Shown here piece after piece: positions 51,980 to 62,373 of a DNA stretch of 64,000 nucleotides (its first letter is position 1; every line of letters begins with the position of its first letter). The notes beneath the pieces were generated by a model. It did no database searches and was not told where the DNA came from. It saw only the letters and a list, made by a program, of their open reading frames with translations. Location: NCBI GenBank assembly GCA_010094025.1, contig ML991784.1, positions 1 to 64,000 on the forward strand. Reading direction: 5' to 3'. The position numbers and the translations under genes were made by a program. Source of the DNA: Viridothelium virens. Its lineage: Eukaryota > Ascomycota > Dothideomycetes > Trypetheliales > Trypetheliaceae.

Positions 51980-54340
51980 ATGTCCTCTACGGACTACCAA
52001 CAGCACACCTTTCCGGCCGCGCCTCCATCTCTCTCCGCTGGCGACCATGAGATGCGAGACTACTACGCTGCGCAGGACGCATCGCGACCGACAGTAAACC
52101 AAGACCCATACCTCACCCCATATCTCGGCCTTCGAGCACGACTCTCTCAAACATGGATCAACAAGTGGACCGTTTTATTACTTCTCGTTCTTGTACGAAT
52201 GCTCATTGCGTGTGCCAGTCTTAATAGTGGCCTTGGATCCGCCCAGAGGGAAGCTCTCTCGGCATGCACAGGTGTTCAAGGCGCTGGCAGCTCCTTAGCA
52301 AGCATGCCTCACTACATGGCCCAGGGCGTCAATGTACTAGCCGCTGATGGCATCGATAAAGCAGTCAACGGACTCATGTCAATGCTCCTTATGACTATCA
52401 CTGGTGTTGAAGAGATCGTCGTCTTTGTCATTAATCTTCTGACATCGACATACCTCTGTCTTCTCACCTTGGCAATTGGCGGAAGTCTTCACGTTGCCCT
52501 CGGCGTGATCGAAGATGCATCAAATTTCTTGAATTCCACACTGAAGGGCATTGGCCACGACATCGAAAACGGTATCGCGGATTTTGAGAAGGGCCTCGAC
52601 ACATTCGTTGACGGCTTGAACAAGGTTGGACAAGCCTTCGGAAGTCACTCTTCAATTCCCACGCTCGATGTCAACTCATCCATCAATGCTCTCAATAATC
52701 TACAACTACCATCGGGACTAGACGAAGGTCTCACAAAGCTCAACAACTCGATTCCGACTTTTTCAGACGTCAATAATTTCACGAACAACGCAATCAAGTT
52801 TCCTTTTGAAGAAGTCAAGAAGCTGATTAATGAATCCCTGCCAAAGTATTCAACGAATCGCTCATTGTTCCCCGTCCCGGATAAAAAATCGCTATCCTTT
52901 TGTGGTGCGAACAGTGGGGTCAATGAATTCTTCGAGGACTTGATAGGCATTGTGCGACTAGCCCGGAAAATCTTCATGGTTGTTCTCATCATCTTTGCGA
53001 TATTGGCTTGCATACCTATGGCATATCGTGAACTCCGGCAGTGGCGCACTCAACGACATCGAGCACAACTAATTAGCCGAGAAGTGCGCGATCCAATGGA
53101 CGCTGTCTACATTTGCTCACGTCCGTATACCGCTGAAGCCGGTATACGCATTGCCGACCGATTCAGCTCCCCTCGCGTTAAGACACTGATACGTTGGGCT
53201 ATCGCCTACGGAACGAGCATCCCAGCACTTTTCGTTCTTTCCCTCGGAATTGCAGGCCTTTTCTCGAGTCTCTGCCAGTACATCTTACTCAGCACTATTG
53301 TCAAAGAGGTGCCAAAACTGGAACATGAGCTTGGAACTTTTGCCGATAGCGTGGTGAACTCTTTAGACGTCGCTTCGCAACAATGGGCGACCGGAGCGAA
53401 TGGCATCATCAACGACACCAGCAACGTGATTAATCACGACGTCTTTGGATGGGTCAACACCTCGACAACAGCGGTCAACAACACACTCAATGTCTTTGTT
53501 GATGATACAATGAAAGTATTGAATGAGACCTTTGGCGGTACCATTCTCTACACCCCAATCCTAGACGTGCTCAACTGTCTAGTGCTTCTCAAAGTCCGGG
53601 GCATCGAGAAGGGCCTTACTTGGGTCCAAGATAATGCTTACGTCGATTTTCCAATGTTTCCAAACAATACCTTTTCAATCGGCGCTCTGGCCGAAACGAG
53701 CGGCAACAATACGGCACCTTCTGCTGACTCGTTGCTCACACCGGGCAATAATCAGGCCTCAAACGCCGTCACCGATGCTATTGCATATGTCATCAATTCC
53801 ATGCTCAATAGCCTGCGCACTGAGGCCATAATTAGCTCGGTACTTGTGGGAATGTGGATTGCCGTCGTACTTATTGGAATTCTTCGATGTCTTCTACTCC
53901 TCGTCCTGCCCAGCTTTGTCGAGAAATACCTTGCCTATCGCGAGCCACCGTATGACGATCCAAAACCCGCCGCGCCAGGTTCCGAAAAGGCCCGTGAATT
54001 GGACAATTTCTCCACCGCACCTTCCGTGAACGTGAATGCAACAGATGTCAGTGCTCCGCCGTATGAAGCTCATGACAATACCGGCAATAGATTCCATGGT
54101 GCTTCATATACACTGACACCACGCCCGTTTCCGCAACCTGCAAGTGCTCCGCTCAATCCTAATCAACTGGCAGTTCCGAACGACGAATCAGGCAACATCA
54201 AATCCGGTCAAGTCAGATCTGGCGTTGCGACCACTCGACCTGCACCACCTCGTCAAAGTTCACATGTTGATCTGGCTACAACTACCCCATACCTGGGTGA
54301 AAAATCACCTGTCGAGGATCCTTTTGCCGACCCGCGCTGA
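51980..54340 (+). CDS. PRM1: Plasma membrane fusion protein PRM1
   Basis: This multi-pass membrane protein promotes plasma-membrane fusion during mating and hyphal fusion. It is a single exon. The chosen start is MSSTDYQQHTFPA (51980), 42 codons inside a longer open frame whose upstream part is not protein-like; this gives about 786 aa. Helices are seen at WTVLLLLVLVRMLIACAS, in the GVEEIVVFVINLLTSTYLCLLTLAI stretch, at IFMVVLIIFAILACIPMAY, PALFVLSLGIAGLFSSLCQYILL and VGMWIAVVLIGILRCLLLLVLPSF. Between them are large outer domains with many N-glycosylation sites (NSS, NNS, NNFT, NES, NRS, NTS, NNT, NET). The family segments YLTPYLGLRARLSQTWINKWT and DPMDAVYICSRPY are present. The cytosolic tail is Pro/Ser-rich. 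Confidence 0.95.
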   Translation: MSSTDYQQHTFPAAPPSLSAGDHEMRDYYAAQDASRPTVNQDPYLTPYLGLRARLSQTWINKWTVLLLLVLVRMLIACASLNSGLGSAQREALSACTGVQGAGSSLASMPHYMAQGVNVLAADGIDKAVNGLMSMLLMTITGVEEIVVFVINLLTSTYLCLLTLAIGGSLHVALGVIEDASNFLNSTLKGIGHDIENGIADFEKGLDTFVDGLNKVGQAFGSHSSIPTLDVNSSINALNNLQLPSGLDEGLTKLNNSIPTFSDVNNFTNNAIKFPFEEVKKLINESLPKYSTNRSLFPVPDKKSLSFCGANSGVNEFFEDLIGIVRLARKIFMVVLIIFAILACIPMAYRELRQWRTQRHRAQLISREVRDPMDAVYICSRPYTAEAGIRIADRFSSPRVKTLIRWAIAYGTSIPALFVLSLGIAGLFSSLCQYILLSTIVKEVPKLEHELGTFADSVVNSLDVASQQWATGANGIINDTSNVINHDVFGWVNTSTTAVNNTLNVFVDDTMKVLNETFGGTILYTPILDVLNCLVLLKVRGIEKGLTWVQDNAYVDFPMFPNNTFSIGALAETSGNNTAPSADSLLTPGNNQASNAVTDAIAYVINSMLNSLRTEAIISSVLVGMWIAVVLIGILRCLLLLVLPSFVEKYLAYREPPYDDPKPAAPGSEKARELDNFSTAPSVNVNATDVSAPPYEAHDNTGNRFHGASYTLTPRPFPQPASAPLNPNQLAVPNDESGNIKSGQVRSGVATTRPAPPRQSSHVDLATTTPYLGEKSPVEDPFADPR

Positions 54341-56505
54341 GTCCCTAGCTTTGACCTCTCCTCCGCCTGTTGTGTGAGGTTTGTTGTCGCAGCTGCGGCC
54401 ACGCCAGGTCGTCTTGTTTTGAAAGAGGCCCATTTTGCACAAATTTACGAATATGGTTACGAGGTACCCCATTTTTGACTCAATTGAGCTCTTTGCCTCT
54501 TGAAGCGGGGGAAAATATGATGCCATATGATGATGACACCTAGCTCTCATCATTTTGCGCGACCTTATATTTCTGGTTTTCGAAAGCATGCAGTCCCTCT
54601 TTTTCATAGTTTAGATACCCCATTGTGATACCATTCCTTTAGCATCCAGCCCAATTTTCCTTACAACTTCTCGACAACCTACCGGAAGACATTTCTGTTG
54701 GAATAACGGATCTGCCCTCCTGCGCTCAATGCAAGTCCCCTCACATATCCCGTATCTTAAACTTCCCACGCATGTCTTTCTTTCTTATCATCTTGGTTTA
54801 CCGCTCTGTGTCGCGCTCTGCCTCCGCTGCTGCAGCGGTTGGATAGTTGCAGCCCCCGCGCCTCCTCCCCCAAGTAGCTCAGGAATTCACCTTCCCTAGC
54901 GGATGGCGACAAGCGTGAGCGTGTCTTGGCAGGAGGTTGGCGCGGCTTGCTCCTTCCTTGGTAATATGTCTCGGTACTCGGCCCCATCCCTCCCGCCCCT
55001 CTGGCCCTCGACTCCACCTGATTTCATCTCTCCGCCCTGGTTCTTCGTGTCTGCTTGTTCTTCTCGACGCCCGTTGGCTTGCCCGGCGCGGAATGGCGAG
55101 TAGAGAACGAAACGAGGGTGATGCGTTTTGGCGGGTGTGCATGCGGGGTCACGGGCCGGACATATGGGGTATGGTCGCTCTCGAACTTCTTTTTGTTCCC
55201 TCTAGGGGTACCACGCGTCGATCGCGCTTTCAGAACTCCTGTGGTTGCTATCAACGCATGGATGTGATGTATATCGGATCCATGGGTTGGATCACAGTTT
55301 GGCCTCTGAGTTAGTGCTAACCGGTCTGAGGGCAGGGAAGATTGAAGTTTGAATAACGAGCGTCCCTATTGGCGGGCCCTTTGCGACCTCTAATTTTCGT
55401 TGCATCCTCGAATTCAGTTGTGTTGCAGAGGGCCTGAGGGTTCTGCATCTCTTTCGCTGGACAACCGCAGAGATGTAGATGAGAGGATGGCTTGTTGTGC
55501 GGTTGATGCAAGGCACATCCACTTCAGACTGAAGTCGGGTTGATAGTCCTGCTGTGAGCTTCTGCTAGAGTAGCTAGTGATGCTTTGCTCCTGTTTCTCT
55601 CGCAGAAGCCTACCTTGTAGATAGGAAAATTGAACGACTTCTGCTTTGACTGAGTGCTGGAATGCTTCGTGATTTCTATTCGTTAATTATCCATGTTCGG
55701 TGGCCTCTTACTATCACGTAGGAATTTTAGTCTTCGTCGGCAGACCAGACGTACGGGATTAAGGACAGTGCCTTGCCGACTGATAAGAAGGCACCATTTC
55801 CGGTGTGGCAACCAAAGTCTAGTTCTGTGATCTTTGGAACCATTGGAGCTAATAAAAAAGATAATGACTTTCTATAGTAATTTACTATATTCTGTACGAT
55901 GTTAGATGCTACTCTACGGAGTACCTTGGTACTTATTGGTAAGAGCGCAAGGACGTATCGTATGCGATAGACGCAACACCCAGACGCTTTTTCTTCGCAT
56001 TCCGGCGCTGAAAAATGACGCGCCTCACTCTATTAAGCAAAACCGAGGTATTTATGGAGCTTACCGGCCTCCCAGAGAAGTCTAGGGAAAATAGTTCTGT
56101 GCGAGGGGCTGCACGTGGCTCCGCAAGCTGAGTTACTGTGTATGCTTGCATCGTAGTAGAGTAAGCTTCAAAAATCTATGGTCTGCAAGACAGAATACAG
56201 GAGTGAAGACTATCAGTGACACAATTGTTACAGAGATGCTTACCTCACTTCGCCAGCCTCCTACTTCGGGATCGACCCTCGCGCACAAGCGTAGCAGGGG
56301 AAGATAAAAAAGAAAAACCACTTACCAATCTGTGTCTATATATAGATATTGATATATATATTCATATATATGCCATGGATCATCCGATCAACTCTGGCAA
56401 GGATCCGGCAAGGCAAGAAGGTCCAGAAATTCCGTGGCTCTTCGTTTTCGTCGCCAGGTCCTGATCAGCGCTGATCAGATATCCCAACTCCCTCAATTAG
56501 AGTCC
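54341..56505. other. 2.2 kb 3' intergenic region
   Basis: PRM1 and the minus-strand 627-aa gene converge here. No gene was recognised. A TA-rich microsatellite lies at 56336-56371. Around 55,850-55,920 the DNA is AT-rich. Confidence 0.5.
56336..56371. repeat. TA/TATATA-rich microsatellite
   Basis: TCTATATATAGATATTGATATATATATTCATATATA-type sequence: an imperfect run of AT dinucleotides about 36 bases long, shown here only in outline. It is intergenic. Confidence 0.7.
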
Positions 56506-58389
56506 TCAAAACCATCCTCCGCTCTCCTCTGCTTCTCTCACCACCATCTCATCCCTTGCATACCCCTTGCCCCTCGCATCCCTCCCACCCTGCCAGAGCT
56601 GCCTCTCGTACTCCCGCCCCGCCTCAAAAATCCCTTGCTCCCTCCGATCCCCGGAAAATGGCACGCCTCGACTCCGCCGGCGGTTCCTCTTCATTGAATC
56701 AGGCACCGGAATGAAGGCTGGCTGATAGGCGTCATACGTCTCAGCTTTGGTGCCAGGTGCAGGTGGAGGACCTCCACGGAAGGTGACGTGGGGGTTGTCC
56801 GCGTTGGGGTTGGAGTAGAGGGAGAAGAGGCTGAGGTCGAAGTTTGCGACAGTTTCGCCGCGGGTTGCTGGAAGTGGCTTTCTGGAGTGAGGGGCGAAGT
56901 CTGGAAAAGGGAAGCCGGATGTGGTGGAGTCGGGTGCTCTGAGAGTATTGCTGCCAGTGCTCGGCTCTGGGGGGAAGACGGCCGAAGAGAGCGCCACCGT
57001 GATGATTGAGCCCTCGTCTGCACCGTATTCAGTGTCCGTATTGTAGACGGAAGCAGAGAATGAGAGGTGGAGGTCCGGAGATGGAATTGTTGTGACGAGA
57101 TGCCGGGAGAAGTTCATATGCATCCGCGGAGAGGGAACGCGTACTGCGACCTGCGGAGCGTATGATGAGTCTAGGGGCAGAGATGAGCGGGGAAGAGCAG
57201 GAAGGGGCTTGTTTACGTTCAAACCTGTTCGTTGTAGTTGATTCTCCTGGGGCTGGGCGTGAGATGCCTTGGAGACGATCAGCGGCGCTGGCACGAGATC
57301 GTGCTCATCCGTGTCCGCTGCAAACTGGTCGCGTAGATTGGAAACACCTTCTTGCGCCCTCCGTAGCCGTGAGTTTTCGCGGTTCATGAACAAGCTGTCT
57401 GGGTGCCGACTTGTTCTCTGCGATTGTCTGCTGAGAAAGTGAGCTGGAAGGGGCTTCCTCGTGGGCACGCGTGCCAAAGAGGGACTTCCAAGGGCCACAC
57501 CAAGTAGCTCGGAAGAGAAAGATAAACCATCTGGATGTACGGCACTGTATCGGTATAGCCGCTCTGGTCGAGGTGGAGGGGTTTTTTTCTCGGGAGCCTT
57601 TGCATTGGGGTGCATTTGCTGTGCACCGTAATTGTAAGGGATGTACTTTTGTTGGTGTTTAGAGTCATTGTTCGCTTTCTGCGCATTCAAAGACTTAGAG
57701 CCGGCCTGCGGTGAAGTGCTTGGAAGAAACGGCCAGCAAGTTTCGGCGTCGACGTATTGCGCCAGGTCTGCTAGATCGTCACCTTCCCCACACTTTCCAT
57801 CTGCAGTCTTTGCAGTGGCGTTCGAGGTCTCCAGCAAGTTGGTGTTGCTTGGGAAACCCTCAAGCAGGTTCTTGGTATTGGCTCGGTGCGAAGCAATATG
57901 CTGTTCCAGCTCCCCTGATTCTGGAGTGTCGGTCGAACAGCTCGCGCTTGTCGTGTAGGATAAATGTGTGGGGCCGATGCTGTTACGTACTGACAAGATC
58001 GTTTTGCCGTTTCGATACTCCATCGTCTCATCCGTTGTTTTCCGTCCCGTCTTTTGGTAATGCAGCCGTCCATTAGAACCAGTCTGAAGTATTTCTGGCT
58101 GGCGGACCTCGGAATTCACGACTTGGCTCCCAGGACGAATGGCCGTATAGCTTCGGTAGCTAGGGTCAGTAAGAGAATCCGAGACTCTGAAATCTGAAAT
58201 GGTAAGCTTCGAAGCTTGGGATTCCCGAACGAACCCATTTCTACCGAATAGAAGGTACATATAAGCCTCTACCTTGGGGAAATATCGCCAACGGCGTTGA
58301 CGTACTTTAATCTGTAGAGGTGAGTGCCGATGCGACACTCTGCCACCTTTCAACCGCTTTTTCCTGTCGTTCCAGTTTTGGGTAGTCAT
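56506..58389 (-). CDS. Hypothetical disordered protein, 627 aa
   Basis: One uninterrupted frame. I recognise no catalytic domain. The N-terminus is strongly basic (RKKRLKGGRVSHRHSP, then RQRRWRYFPKVEAYMY). Most of the rest is Ser/Pro/Asn-rich and probably disordered. It has proline motifs of the KPLPA type (KPLPAHFL, KPLPALPR, KPLPATRG) and a PPPRPERLYRY tract, which could bind SH3 or related domains. The C-terminus has a charged helix-like end (GIFEAGREYERQLWQGG). No signal peptide or membrane helix. A 1.9 kb open frame in DNA of ordinary composition is unlikely by chance. Some of the upstream part could be intron. Confidence 0.6.
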   Translation of the reverse strand: MTTQNWNDRKKRLKGGRVSHRHSPLQIKVRQRRWRYFPKVEAYMYLLFGRNGFVRESQASKLTISDFRVSDSLTDPSYRSYTAIRPGSQVVNSEVRQPEILQTGSNGRLHYQKTGRKTTDETMEYRNGKTILSVRNSIGPTHLSYTTSASCSTDTPESGELEQHIASHRANTKNLLEGFPSNTNLLETSNATAKTADGKCGEGDDLADLAQYVDAETCWPFLPSTSPQAGSKSLNAQKANNDSKHQQKYIPYNYGAQQMHPNAKAPEKKTPPPRPERLYRYSAVHPDGLSFSSELLGVALGSPSLARVPTRKPLPAHFLSRQSQRTSRHPDSLFMNRENSRLRRAQEGVSNLRDQFAADTDEHDLVPAPLIVSKASHAQPQENQLQRTGLNVNKPLPALPRSSLPLDSSYAPQVAVRVPSPRMHMNFSRHLVTTIPSPDLHLSFSASVYNTDTEYGADEGSIITVALSSAVFPPEPSTGSNTLRAPDSTTSGFPFPDFAPHSRKPLPATRGETVANFDLSLFSLYSNPNADNPHVTFRGGPPPAPGTKAETYDAYQPAFIPVPDSMKRNRRRSRGVPFSGDRREQGIFEAGREYERQLWQGGRDARGKGYARDEMVVREAEESGGWF

Positions 58390-59139
58390 TTTTAAAGGTT
58401 GATAATAATATTTCGTGGAAACTTTTCATGGGTTATGAGGCTAACATCAAGAGAATGCGTATATAAAAAATACAGGAAAATGCCGAAGGGCTGTACCAGA
58501 CAGCCTAGATGGTAGCTGAGCAGATCTCTGCTGACTCTAAACTTCAAACAGGTTCTGGAGGGGAGGAGCAATGTACCATATCAAGACGCGCATACAACGC
58601 GTCTAGGTGTGATCGCATAAGATAGAAGGGATAATAGCTTTGTAAGAGACAAAGGGATACTCCCTGATTTGATAGAGAGAACATAGTCAGAAGAAGGGCT
58701 CTTTGGTCCAACAAAGGGTATTTGAGAGCTTCAACGTATCAAGCTCATGAGAACAAAGGAAACTCCTCTCGAAGATGACGTATTTCACCCTTTTTTTTAC
58801 CCTGGAAGATGAAAATATTAGGAAAAGTTTGAAGCGAAATAATCTGTGGATGAAACTTGCACCGACAAGCATTGCAGAATGCCCCCGGTGTGTATGCGTT
58901 TGGAGTACGTACAAGATCCAGTCGGTATTGGGGCCGAAGATAACCGTTGCAAGAAAGTCAGGGCGCTTAACATACTCATATCCTCGTACATATGCATCCC
59001 GCTCAAATGCATGCAAAGACGGCCTCCAAGATGCTGTAAATGCCGACGTAGAAATCTCGAAACTATCGTGTAATTTGTGATTGACACTTTTGTACGCCCA
59101 TCATTTATATCGTGTCAGGACTTAGCAATCCGATAATAT
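58390..59139. other. 750-base intergenic region
   Basis: This lies between the start of the 627-aa gene and the stop of the Utp12-domain gene, both on the minus strand. It holds the promoter of the first and the 3' end of the second. No gene was recognised. Confidence 0.5.
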
Positions 59140-60654
59140 TCACGCCCCCGATAAAGTTGTTTCTCCGGCCTCTGAACTACTTGACCCACTCTCATCCTCG
59201 TCTTCACCGACATCTGCGTTTTCAAGGTCATCTCCAGTGTCCGCATCGGTCTCCTCAGCCTCATCGTCCAGCAGATCTTCTTCATTTTCGCTATCTTCAT
59301 CCTCTTCCTCATTCTCAGCTACGCCATTGACCATTTCATTCTCCTCATCTTCGCTTTCCCCAAGCCCTGGATCTTCTATTTCACCCGTTTCGTGACTCCG
59401 CACCGAGATCTGTCCTCTTGTCTTGTCAACCTTTTCATCAGCCTCGCTTTCGTCGTCATCTTCGCCCTCCACATAAATTACTGGCTCTTCTTCCTCCTCT
59501 TCCATCTCTTCGCGAGTAGCAATTTGTTTGCTCCTCCGCAATTCGAGTTGAGCACTGAGCATATCAAGCTTCCCTTTCAGCGCAAGTAGGGGTTGCAGAC
59601 TTGCCGCCCGCTCTCGTAGAACGCGATCAAGAGATGCCAGCTGTTTCACGATTTCAGGCTGACTAGCTAAGTAACCGCCATGTGCGACTATGGACCACTG
59701 TACCCAAATCATGAGGTTTCCTGCTCTTCCTGGACGTTTATGTAACCGCTCTGCTATTCTCTGGAGGAGTTTTGAGACAAGGCTCGATTGAAGACGGTCG
59801 ATCGTAGTACGAATGCTATCGCCGTCGTTCATACGGAAACAGCTTTCTAGTAAATCATTATCATTTGTTCGAAGCGCCTGGGCAAGGACTGTTGTGAGAG
59901 AGGTAGCGGATGGGATAGAGAGGGCCTTTGTGTCAGCGGATAGAGCAAACGGGTGGACTGCAGATTGGGACGGTGATCCAGGGCTGCCAAAGGCTGCATC
60001 CACGTCGACGGCATCAGGGTCGTGGGCACGTAGTAGGTCACCAAAGGAAGGCTCCTCTGCTGCGGCCTCCTCCGCATCCTCCAGATCTTGCTCTGCATCT
60101 TCGTCGTTTTCGACTTCTTGATGAGCACCGTCATCAGTTTCAGGTAAGTCTTCTCCGTCGACGCCGTTTGTGAAAACTGGGTTGGAGCTGTGTGGAGTCT
60201 GTAGACCGGATGCGTCTCTTGCCGCGCCAGCAATTGCTTGACTTTCTTTTGCGTTCTGCGAGTCTTCTGTCCCTTCATCCTCATTCGACTCATCCTCATC
60301 TTCATCGGATAGCGCGCTACCACTTTCTTCGTCACTCGATATCATTACTACTTCTTTAGAAATGGCATTATCGACCTCGTTGGTCGGTGCAACAACTGTC
60401 GTGTGGGATTCGTCCAAGTTACTGTTAGAAGCACCCTTGACTCCATTGGTCAAATGGGCCCGAAGAATTTTTCCATTCTGAGGTTCAGAAGGAGATTTAG
60501 GGCGAGAGCTGGATTTTGAATGTGCTGGGTGCACTGAGGGGGCGTCGTTGGTAAATTTGGCTCGCTTTCGAGAGTGCTCAGGAGAGTGAGATGAGCTCAC
60601 CGGAGCTGCGATTGAACTAGAGTGCCGCTTTCTCGATGCCGCTGGAGCGGACAT
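59140..60654 (-). CDS. Utp12-domain protein of the small-subunit processome (Utp5/Dip2-like)
   Basis: The U3 snoRNP/SSU processome assembles early 18S rRNA precursors in the nucleolus. The 504-aa single-exon protein is started at MSAPAASRKRHSS (60654). The Utp12 domain is at about residues 245-380: SLTTVLAQALRTNDNDLLESCF, IRTTIDRLQSSLVSKLLQRIAERL, RAGNLMIWVQWSIVAHGGYL and RERAASLQPLLALKGKLDML. The N-terminus is basic with RKRAKF. Two acidic tracts flank the domain, and the C-terminus is nearly all Asp/Glu/Ser (EDEDESGSSSSEAGE). The WD40 repeats of WDR43/Utp12 are absent, so it fits the WD-less fungal form; exact identity is uncertain. Confidence 0.75.
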   Translation of the reverse strand: MSAPAASRKRHSSSIAAPVSSSHSPEHSRKRAKFTNDAPSVHPAHSKSSSRPKSPSEPQNGKILRAHLTNGVKGASNSNLDESHTTVVAPTNEVDNAISKEVVMISSDEESGSALSDEDEDESNEDEGTEDSQNAKESQAIAGAARDASGLQTPHSSNPVFTNGVDGEDLPETDDGAHQEVENDEDAEQDLEDAEEAAAEEPSFGDLLRAHDPDAVDVDAAFGSPGSPSQSAVHPFALSADTKALSIPSATSLTTVLAQALRTNDNDLLESCFRMNDGDSIRTTIDRLQSSLVSKLLQRIAERLHKRPGRAGNLMIWVQWSIVAHGGYLASQPEIVKQLASLDRVLRERAASLQPLLALKGKLDMLSAQLELRRSKQIATREEMEEEEEEPVIYVEGEDDDESEADEKVDKTRGQISVRSHETGEIEDPGLGESEDEENEMVNGVAENEEEDEDSENEEDLLDDEAEETDADTGDDLENADVGEDEDESGSSSSEAGETTLSGA

Positions 60655-62373
60655 GTTGAAATTATCGAGGCGGAGGGGTTGCAAGCACAAGAGAGCAGCA
60701 GAAGATCCGAGTTGATGATGCGGTGATAGGCCACATGAAAAGCTCCGACAAATTTTGGTTGGCGCACGGACTGCTGCGCAACTTTCAAGCGAGCGAGGCG
60801 AGGCTCGTCTCTCGCTACTTAATATTGCCGAGGATGATCCGGATTTTCGATTTGCCCGAGCCCGGCAGGCATGATCAAAAAGCTCTGGCGGGGAGCAGAA
60901 GGACGTGTCTCTCGAACACCTCTAGCTTCACATGTAGCTTGGCATCTACAGTCACTGCGACAGAGAGTCCATTTCCACCAGTCGAGAAGACTCCATTCCC
61001 CGCTGGCCCTTGAACTTGGCCGACCACAATATTCAATTGCAGGCTTCTACGCACATGGTCGACCATGCAATTGCTTGCGAAAATCCTACGAAGCCTATCT
61101 ACCTCATTTATCTCTGGCTACCCCTTGGCATCAACTTCATGGATCAGCCACGGAATCCACGGAACCTTGGGATAAAGCAGGTTTCGAAATGAGGAGCGGA
61201 ACGAAATTCTGATCGACAACTCGATGGATGGAAGGTGAGTCTCTGGATATTCTGCATCTCCGCATGGGATGGATGACAGAGCGCGTCAGCCCGTGCCTCT
61301 GTGGTACGCAAGGCAGTGTTGGTTGATGGCCAGCCTCCGCCCGACAGTCGTTATGTCCCAGATCCGGCAGCTCCTGGTGCTCCCTCTCTGCTGCGCAACG
61401 CGAGCAGGCTGCAGGAGTCCAGCTTGACGACCTTAGACACCTTAACAGTGAGGCGGAAAAGAATCGGTCACGGTGTGGCGGCGGATTGCGTTCCACCGGC
61501 CCGAAGAGGTTTAGTCGGGCGCAAGCTCTGGCTTGGGCCAGCCCCTGAGCAGGAGGGAAGTGTGCGGTCAGAAGAGGCTGGAGCGAATCAGGGGCGAGCT
61601 TGGGGCGGTGGTCGCCCGCGCACCCGGATCCCTGGGAGGTTTGGGTGCTTCGGGAGCGTGGTGCAGTCTGGGTGGGCCAGGTCACTCATAAAAGCTGAAT
61701 GCCCCTCGGACAGGCGTTTCGAAGTCTTTTGTGATCCTGCCCACAGCCCGGCCGGCCTCTGATTCGTCCATTTCCCATCGTCTTCCCCTCCGCTGAGTCC
61801 GAGCACGGGCCACCACCTTATCGCGGGCCTTGGATCGTTTTAGAGCTCATGCAAAAAATTCTGCTGAGCTCATAAATTCCCAGTTTGTCGGATGCGCATT
61901 CTGAGTGAATTTTCGCATCCCATCGCGTCTCACCTTCCACGCTTCGCGCCTTAAAACGCTGTCGCGTGACCCGACCCTTCGTTTTTTCGTCTTTCGGTGC
62001 CTGGTGAAGTGAGTCTTACTGTAGTTACAGTGACCTCTGCGGCGTTGTTTTGTTTATTGATTTGGCTGTGTTTGCCATTTCGATCCCGCACTTTTACCAT
62101 CATCACGGTGGAAAGTCCGGGTGAGGCAAAAGCTGCATGACGCAACTCGGATTAACTGTTGATCCGACCGACCGTTCGCCTTCCGCGCGCATAAATAAAC
62201 CTTTGCGCGCGATCCGGGTCTCTACAGAGCTCCCTTCGCGTCACTTCATAGCTCGGATCTTCCCGACTCTTCACTTACGCCGATCGCGCATTACGTCGTT
62301 TGGCAAGAAGTGACAATTTCGCTACCATTTGCTCTACTATCGGTAGGCAAGCCATTGCGCGCCATCAGCGATC
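60655..62373. promoter_or_regulatory. 1.7 kb divergent intergenic region
   Basis: This region separates the divergent Utp12-domain and BDF1-type genes. Only short frames are present and no RNA gene was recognised. Near the bromodomain gene, ATAAATAAA (62191-62199) is flanked by GCGCGC at 62185-62190 and 62206-62210 and by GATCCG words, which looks like a core promoter. Confidence 0.4.
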
